DNA of 21,102 nt from Phallusia fumigata (lineage: Eukaryota > Chordata > Ascidiacea > Phlebobranchia > Ascidiidae), in NCBI GenBank assembly GCA_008931825.1, contig QXVZ01008441.1, forward strand, positions 1-21,102, given 5' to 3'. The translations under genes were made by a program, and so were the position numbers. Under the pieces are notes generated by a model. It did not search any database. It had not been told where the DNA came from and saw only the letters and a program-made list of their open reading frames with translations. This document shows positions 19,601-21,102 of this stretch, piece by piece (the stretch's first letter is position 1; the number at the start of each line of letters is the position of its first letter).

Positions 19601-19640
19601 TCTTACCCCAAAACAGAAAAATGAGGTATGTAGCAGTCAT
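8407..19640 (-). CDS. ITIH-like: CUB-VIT-VWA inter-alpha-trypsin inhibitor heavy chain-like secreted protein, 20 exons
   Basis: Secreted extracellular-matrix protein of the ITIH family. In vertebrates these heavy chains couple through chondroitin sulfate to bikunin and are transferred to hyaluronan. Twenty exons join in phase to 3072 nt, 1023 aa plus TGA. Order: signal peptide (1-20), CUB (23-135), VIT (about 137-290), VWA (about 376-560), conserved post-VWA region (560-715), Thr/Pro linker (717-745), DPHF (751-754), C-terminal ITIH domain (775-1023). From VIT to C-terminus the collinearity with vertebrate ITIH1-3 is close. The segment from YEEA to RF, and YFYS to ITIYN, match vertebrate spacing exactly, which supports the exon choices. 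The start ATG at 19640 has an in-frame TAG at 19677-19679. The gene is convergent with the ATF2-like gene. The N-terminal CUB is the unusual part. Very sure of the family; exact paralogy to ITIH1-6 is not decidable. Confidence 0.93.
8594..9139 (-). other. ITIH-like intron 19
   Basis: 546 bp with no coding evidence. It contains a perfect CRE octamer TGACGTCA at 8792-8799, the site type bound by ATF2/CREB proteins. Confidence 0.6.
8792..8799. promoter_or_regulatory. Perfect CRE palindrome TGACGTCA (intronic)
   Basis: Exact ATF/CREB consensus in intron 19. Two more copies at 11412-11419 and 17708-17715 lie in coding exons 15 and 5. Confidence 0.35.
9346..9700 (-). other. ITIH-like intron 18
   Basis: 355 bp, AT-rich. 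I see nothing beyond splice signals. Confidence 0.55.
9928..10253. mobile_element. Non-autonomous hAT-type transposon (MITE), 326 bp, in intron 17
   Basis: The left end CAGTGGTTCTCAAA is the familiar hAT-type terminal repeat. The right end read inverted, CAACGGTTATCAAA, matches at 11 of 14. An 8-bp target-site duplication flanks it: ATTTAGTG (9920-9927) and ATCTAGTG (10254-10261), one mismatch. The subterminal right part is GC-rich with a nested palindrome (ACCCCTAGGGGA). No transposase reading frame is present, so it needs an autonomous partner. Divergence of the ends indicates an old insertion. Confidence 0.8.
10397..10438 (-). CDS. Possible 42-nt alternative microexon of the ITIH-like gene
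   Basis: It is bounded by a good acceptor (TTCTTACGCAG) and a perfect GTAAGT donor. It is 14 codons long, phase 0 at both ends, and open (GHSVVEQRDTITFA). Only 40 bp separate it from the exon 17 donor. Skipping it gives exact vertebrate spacing, so I left it out of the main model. Including it would add 14 residues next to the NITIYNG strand without changing frame. Confidence 0.35.
10653..11012 (-). other. ITIH-like intron 16
   Basis: 360 bp; nothing noticed apart from splice sites. Confidence 0.5.
11013..11087 (-). CDS. ITIH-like: ITIH-like exon 16: DPHF heavy-chain coupling motif
   Basis: A 75-bp exon (residues 750-774) that begins GDPHFIINLHDD. In vertebrate ITIH1-3 the precursor is cut between Asp and Pro of DPHF, and the new C-terminal Asp is ester-linked to chondroitin sulfate of bikunin, then to hyaluronan. 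Here Asp-751 and Pro-752 are intact, so the chemistry is possible. The conserved VCF follows. Processing and coupling are inferred from the motif. Confidence 0.9.
11314..12596 (-). CDS. ITIH-like: ITIH-like exons 13-15: conserved post-VWA region and Thr/Pro linker
   Basis: Exons 12401-12596, 11808-12024 and 11314-11470 encode residues 560-749. Matches to the ITIH family: APLLVELSIKYPDDV, GEEILVAGVL, the helical ADRVYALLRLKELHEKL and LSMKYGFVTNVTALVI. After residue 716 the sequence becomes Ser/Thr/Pro-rich (STPPPEVSTTRGTTEAP), a likely O-glycosylated flexible linker just before the cleavage motif, as in vertebrate heavy chains. Confidence 0.9.
11471..11807 (-). other. ITIH-like intron 14
   Basis: 337 bp, AT-rich, no repeat or RNA gene noticed. 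Confidence 0.5.
12025..12400 (-). other. ITIH-like intron 13
   Basis: 376 bp. Short open frames here are shadows or chance. No other structure seen. Confidence 0.5.
12597..12928 (-). other. ITIH-like intron 12
   Basis: 332 bp. It contains a CRE-like variant TGACGTAA near 12726-12733; otherwise unremarkable. Confidence 0.5.
12929..14322 (-). CDS. ITIH-like: ITIH-like exons 9-12: von Willebrand factor A domain
   Basis: Exons 14175-14322, 13895-14075, 13339-13483 and 12929-13049 encode residues 361-559. The domain starts after YYLHNFAP, with RIVFVLDISGSMAGIK. The metal-ion-dependent adhesion site is complete: DxSxS at Asp-383/Ser-385/Ser-387, Thr-455 in DGATNIND, and Asp-495 in FLTDGKPT. It ends with YSIGFGENVD and YEDADAGNQ. 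This domain should bind Mg2+/Ca2+ and protein ligands outside the cell. All splice sites are canonical GT-AG and in phase. Confidence 0.94.
13551..13898. mobile_element. Probable degenerate hAT-like element filling most of intron 10
   Basis: Left end GTGTGCGCAACCCTTTTTAC and AGGAGGGCCAAGTA, and right part GGGGCCGCATCTGGCTCACG ending AACCCTG, have the layout of hAT termini of the GGTGTGCGCAACC / GGCCGCATCTGGC class. The block is clearly more GC-rich than flanking intron. No target-site duplication was found, and the terminal repeats match poorly, so it is old or chimeric. Its right end overlaps the exon 10 splice donor. Confidence 0.45.
14440..18001 (-). CDS. ITIH-like: ITIH-like exons 4-8: VIT domain and linker to VWA
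   Basis: Exons 17901-18001, 17624-17752, 17156-17295, 14743-14925 and 14440-14565 encode residues 135-361. The VIT pattern is clear: RVENRDNITRE, then LLPKNASVTSF, GVTFRGILEIKREA, KYEEAF, RFVTSIFVLPGKEAVF and RYQELLPK. Then come the strand-rich IRVDIYLCARDQI segment and FELQYNLTKQ before VWA. VIT is the defining domain of ITIH and related proteins. Exon 6 uses an AAG acceptor at 17296; two other AGs are nearby, but only this one keeps vertebrate spacing. The 2.2-kb intron 6 is by far the longest. Several N-glycosylation sequons (NIT, NAS, NLT) are present. Confidence 0.9.
16255..16326. repeat. 13-bp inverted repeat enclosing a DR1 motif
   Basis: AACCATCAGTGAT (16255-16267) and ATCACTGATGGTT (16314-16326) are perfect inverted copies with 46 bases between. 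The right arm starts one base after the DR1 site. It might be a small transposon remnant or a chance structure. Confidence 0.7.
16301..16313 (+). promoter_or_regulatory. DR1 nuclear-receptor site, candidate enhancer element
   Basis: GGGTCA A AGGTCA is a textbook direct repeat with 1-bp spacing, the site class bound by HNF4, COUP-TF, RXR and PPAR-type receptors. It lies in intron 6 of the ITIH-like gene. Vertebrate ITIH genes are liver-expressed and HNF4 is a main liver/gut regulator, so the link is suggestive; binding is not shown by sequence alone. Confidence 0.5.
16640..17122. repeat. Unmerged duplication, 234 and 248 bp copies, either side of an N
   Basis: Copy 1 (16640-16873) and copy 2 (16875-17122) share start and end points, with the N at 16874 exactly between. 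I count about 13 substitutions, one 2-versus-15-base replacement and a small indel. The layout is that of two overlapping contig ends, and the divergence suggests different haplotypes. Confidence 0.85.
18002..18504 (-). other. ITIH-like intron 3
   Basis: 503 bp. ATTGCTCAAA and ATTTGCTCAAA recur 50 bases apart around 18303-18370. Otherwise nothing recognisable. Confidence 0.5.
18505..19640 (-). CDS. ITIH-like: ITIH-like exons 1-3: signal peptide and CUB domain
   Basis: Exons 19607-19640, 19216-19421 and 18505-18667. Exon 1 encodes only MTATYLIFLFW plus one base. With exon 2 it forms a hydrophobic signal peptide, probably cut after Ser-20. CUB marks: Cys-23 and Cys-51 (first disulfide), PNYPEPY, CFWLL, DYDYIEVRDG, LLMTIQG, and FVTDRS followed by GFRAIYRR. 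The second CUB disulfide is missing. Acidic residues in DYDYIEV and TDRS sit where calcium-binding CUBs place their ligands. The exon 2 donor (GTGCAA) is weak, but the phase and the uninterrupted CUB reading across the junction confirm it. An alternative ATG at 19464 would read through the exon 2 acceptor and is less likely. Confidence 0.9.
18668..19215 (-). other. ITIH-like intron 2
   Basis: 548 bp separating the two halves of the CUB domain. No other feature seen. Confidence 0.55.
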
Positions 19641-20414
19641 CTTGAGTGCAACTGTTCCGGTGGATTTGAAAAGATGCTATGTCATTGTTGTCTACACGTA
19701 ATTTGTTTGCAAAATGTCTTCCCAAATCCGTTTCAGTGGTATAATTTTAGACAAAAAGATTCTTATAAAACTGATAACTTACAAAACCAGCCTGTCTTTG
19801 GACTACAAAAACAGAACGATGGTTTTAACTTACACTTCTCAAACTCATTTGTGCATTTTTAAAACAACTAGGTAAACATGCACATACTTTTTTGGCATTT
19901 AACCTGTAAATAACGTTACCTAACTTTCGAAAAAAAGTTAAAGCGACCACTAAACAGACAAAACATTTTGTAGCTTATTGTTCTAAACACACTTTAAACT
20001 TTTTCATGTTGCACTACCCTTTTCTTATTGCCTTATTCTTACACCATTCACGGTATTCAATATAGTTCCAATAAGCAGATACAAGCCTGTACTCCTTTAA
20101 CTTTACCAAATGGCGGCGACGACTGAGAGATGTCAGTGACAAGATCTCGATAAATCAAAAGAAAGTCAATCAGACAGTCGCACAAAAAACGGAAATCTTT
20201 CATCAATACTTCTATCTTTAACTGTCATATTGACCTCAACATGAGACAAAATGTTTATTTTTGTGTTTGTAGAAGAGATACAAAGGGTTGCCCTTTCGAA
20301 GGGAAATGTCGTTTAAGTGATTTGTATTGTAAACTGTCAGTTGACGGCAGTGATGCAAAACAAACAATAGCATCTGGTTTACAATGTGCTTGAACGTTTT
20401 GGCGTGTGAATTTT

Positions 20415-20426
20415 TTCCCAAGGGAA
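20415..20426. promoter_or_regulatory. EBF/COE-type palindrome TTCCCAAGGGAA
   Basis: Perfect 12-bp palindrome fitting the EBF (COE) consensus TTCCCNNGGGAA, about 775 bp upstream of the ITIH-like start codon. Occupancy is unknown. Confidence 0.45.
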
Positions 20427-20812
20427 ACAGAGTCGCACGTTATCCACCGTAAAAGGTGGAAAAACCTACAAGCAAATTAGAAAACAATCGTGTTTAAGAT
20501 TTTAAAATCCTGTTTTCTGAGTGTCAAAACTAAACTTGCAAATCTTTGCATTTATTTGCCTTAAATAATGTCGCTAATTGTGGCAAAAATTGTGTTCGAA
20601 CAAAAGTAATAAAGCTTGTCTGAAAAAATTTGACTGCGTTAATTCAACTCTTAAGCAATAAGTTTCTAAAAGCGTTCTTTACTTTTGTGTAATCGTCCAA
20701 CGCTTTACGCCCGTGGGCAAAGATTCGGCGCCAGTCTTTACCTCAAAAATAATCGCAGCGGTTGCATCTGATCACTGCTAATAAGTTCCTTTTTAAAACA
20801 AAGGGCTTCGTG

Positions 20813-20833
20813 TAATTATAATTATAATTATAA
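20813..20833. repeat. AATTAT microsatellite-like repeat
   Basis: Three and a half units of the hexamer TAATTA, palindromic and AT-only, in the 5' flank. Simple sequence. Confidence 0.8.
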
Positions 20834-21102
20834 ATGTTGTCCTTATATCGACGGTCCCTTGGGGTCACGATGCGATTCGGCGCAACATTTTGCAATGTTT
20901 ATTTACAAATATTTGTGTATTTATATCACATCAAAACCTTTAACGCCTGGACACTTGTTTACATGCAAGGGTTACTTTTGAAAACGTACAGAATTTGACA
21001 TAAGTTTCTTAACTTTCGGAAAAAAAACTGTTTTCATCAACGCTAAACATTTTTCGCCTCGCACATTTTGATTTTAAAGAACGATAGACTTTGTTTTGCC
21101 TA

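Larger units (their letters stand above)
19641..21102. promoter_or_regulatory. 5' flank of the ITIH-like gene
   Basis: About 1.46 kb with no supported coding gene. A TATAAG-like motif (minus strand, near 19760-19766) lies about 120 bp above the ATG and could be a TATA box. An acceptor-like AACAG lies 11 bp before the ATG and could serve 5' UTR splicing or trans-splicing. Further out are an EBF-type palindrome (20415-20426), an ATGGCGGCGAC motif at 20110 on the plus strand, and an AT repeat (20813-20833). Confidence 0.4.

Noticed and set aside
19587-19862. Plus-strand 91-codon Cys-rich frame opposite ITIH-like exon 1
   Set aside because: It is antisense to exon 1, with no recognisable cysteine framework or splice support.
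20290-20310. GCCCTTTCGAAGGGAAA near-palindrome
   Set aside because: The palindrome is imperfect by one base and does not match a specific factor consensus.

Overview
The window looks like genomic DNA of an invertebrate deuterostome with a compact, AT-rich genome. It contains two spliced, convergent (tail-to-tail) protein-coding genes with short introns and GTAAGT-type donors. A sea squirt such as Ciona is my best guess: both genes are animal families, introns are mostly 100-600 bp, and two places show overlapping contig ends separated by a single N. One of these pairs diverges by about 5% plus indels, as expected of unmerged haplotypes in a very polymorphic tunicate. The species is inference.

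Positions 1-6820, + strand: an 11-exon gene for an ATF2/ATF7/CREB5-type bZIP transcription factor (392 aa in my model). All splice phases agree, and a perfect five-leucine zipper lies across exons 7-8. The model has no N-terminal C2H2 zinc finger. A polyadenylation signal lies 187 bp after the stop. Its introns hold a 75-bp diverged tandem repeat, an 11-bp tandem repeat, a hairpin, a duplicated segment beside an N, and a short GC-rich inverted repeat.

Positions 6821-8122: intergenic, with a 40-bp tandem duplication and one ATGGCGGC motif, and no gene that I can support.

Positions 8123-19640, - strand: a 20-exon gene for a secreted inter-alpha-trypsin inhibitor heavy chain (ITIH)-like protein (1023 aa). 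I rebuilt it exon by exon with consistent phases. The order is signal peptide, CUB domain, VIT domain, VWA domain with an intact MIDAS, Thr/Pro-rich linker, the DPHF motif (heavy-chain cleavage and chondroitin-sulfate coupling site in vertebrates), then a full ITIH C-terminal domain. The N-terminal CUB is not part of vertebrate ITIH proteins as I know them. CUB is, however, a domain of TSG-6, the enzyme that transfers ITIH heavy chains to hyaluronan. This fusion is the most interesting thing in the window. The gene's introns carry a 326-bp non-autonomous hAT element with target-site duplication, a second hAT-like relic abutting a splice donor, a perfect DR1 nuclear-receptor site inside a hairpin, a 234/248-bp unmerged duplication, and a possible 42-nt microexon.

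Positions 19641-21102: 5' flank of the ITIH-like gene, with an EBF/COE-type palindrome, an AT repeat, and an ATGGCGGC motif that could mark a divergent gene start. No coding gene is supported there.
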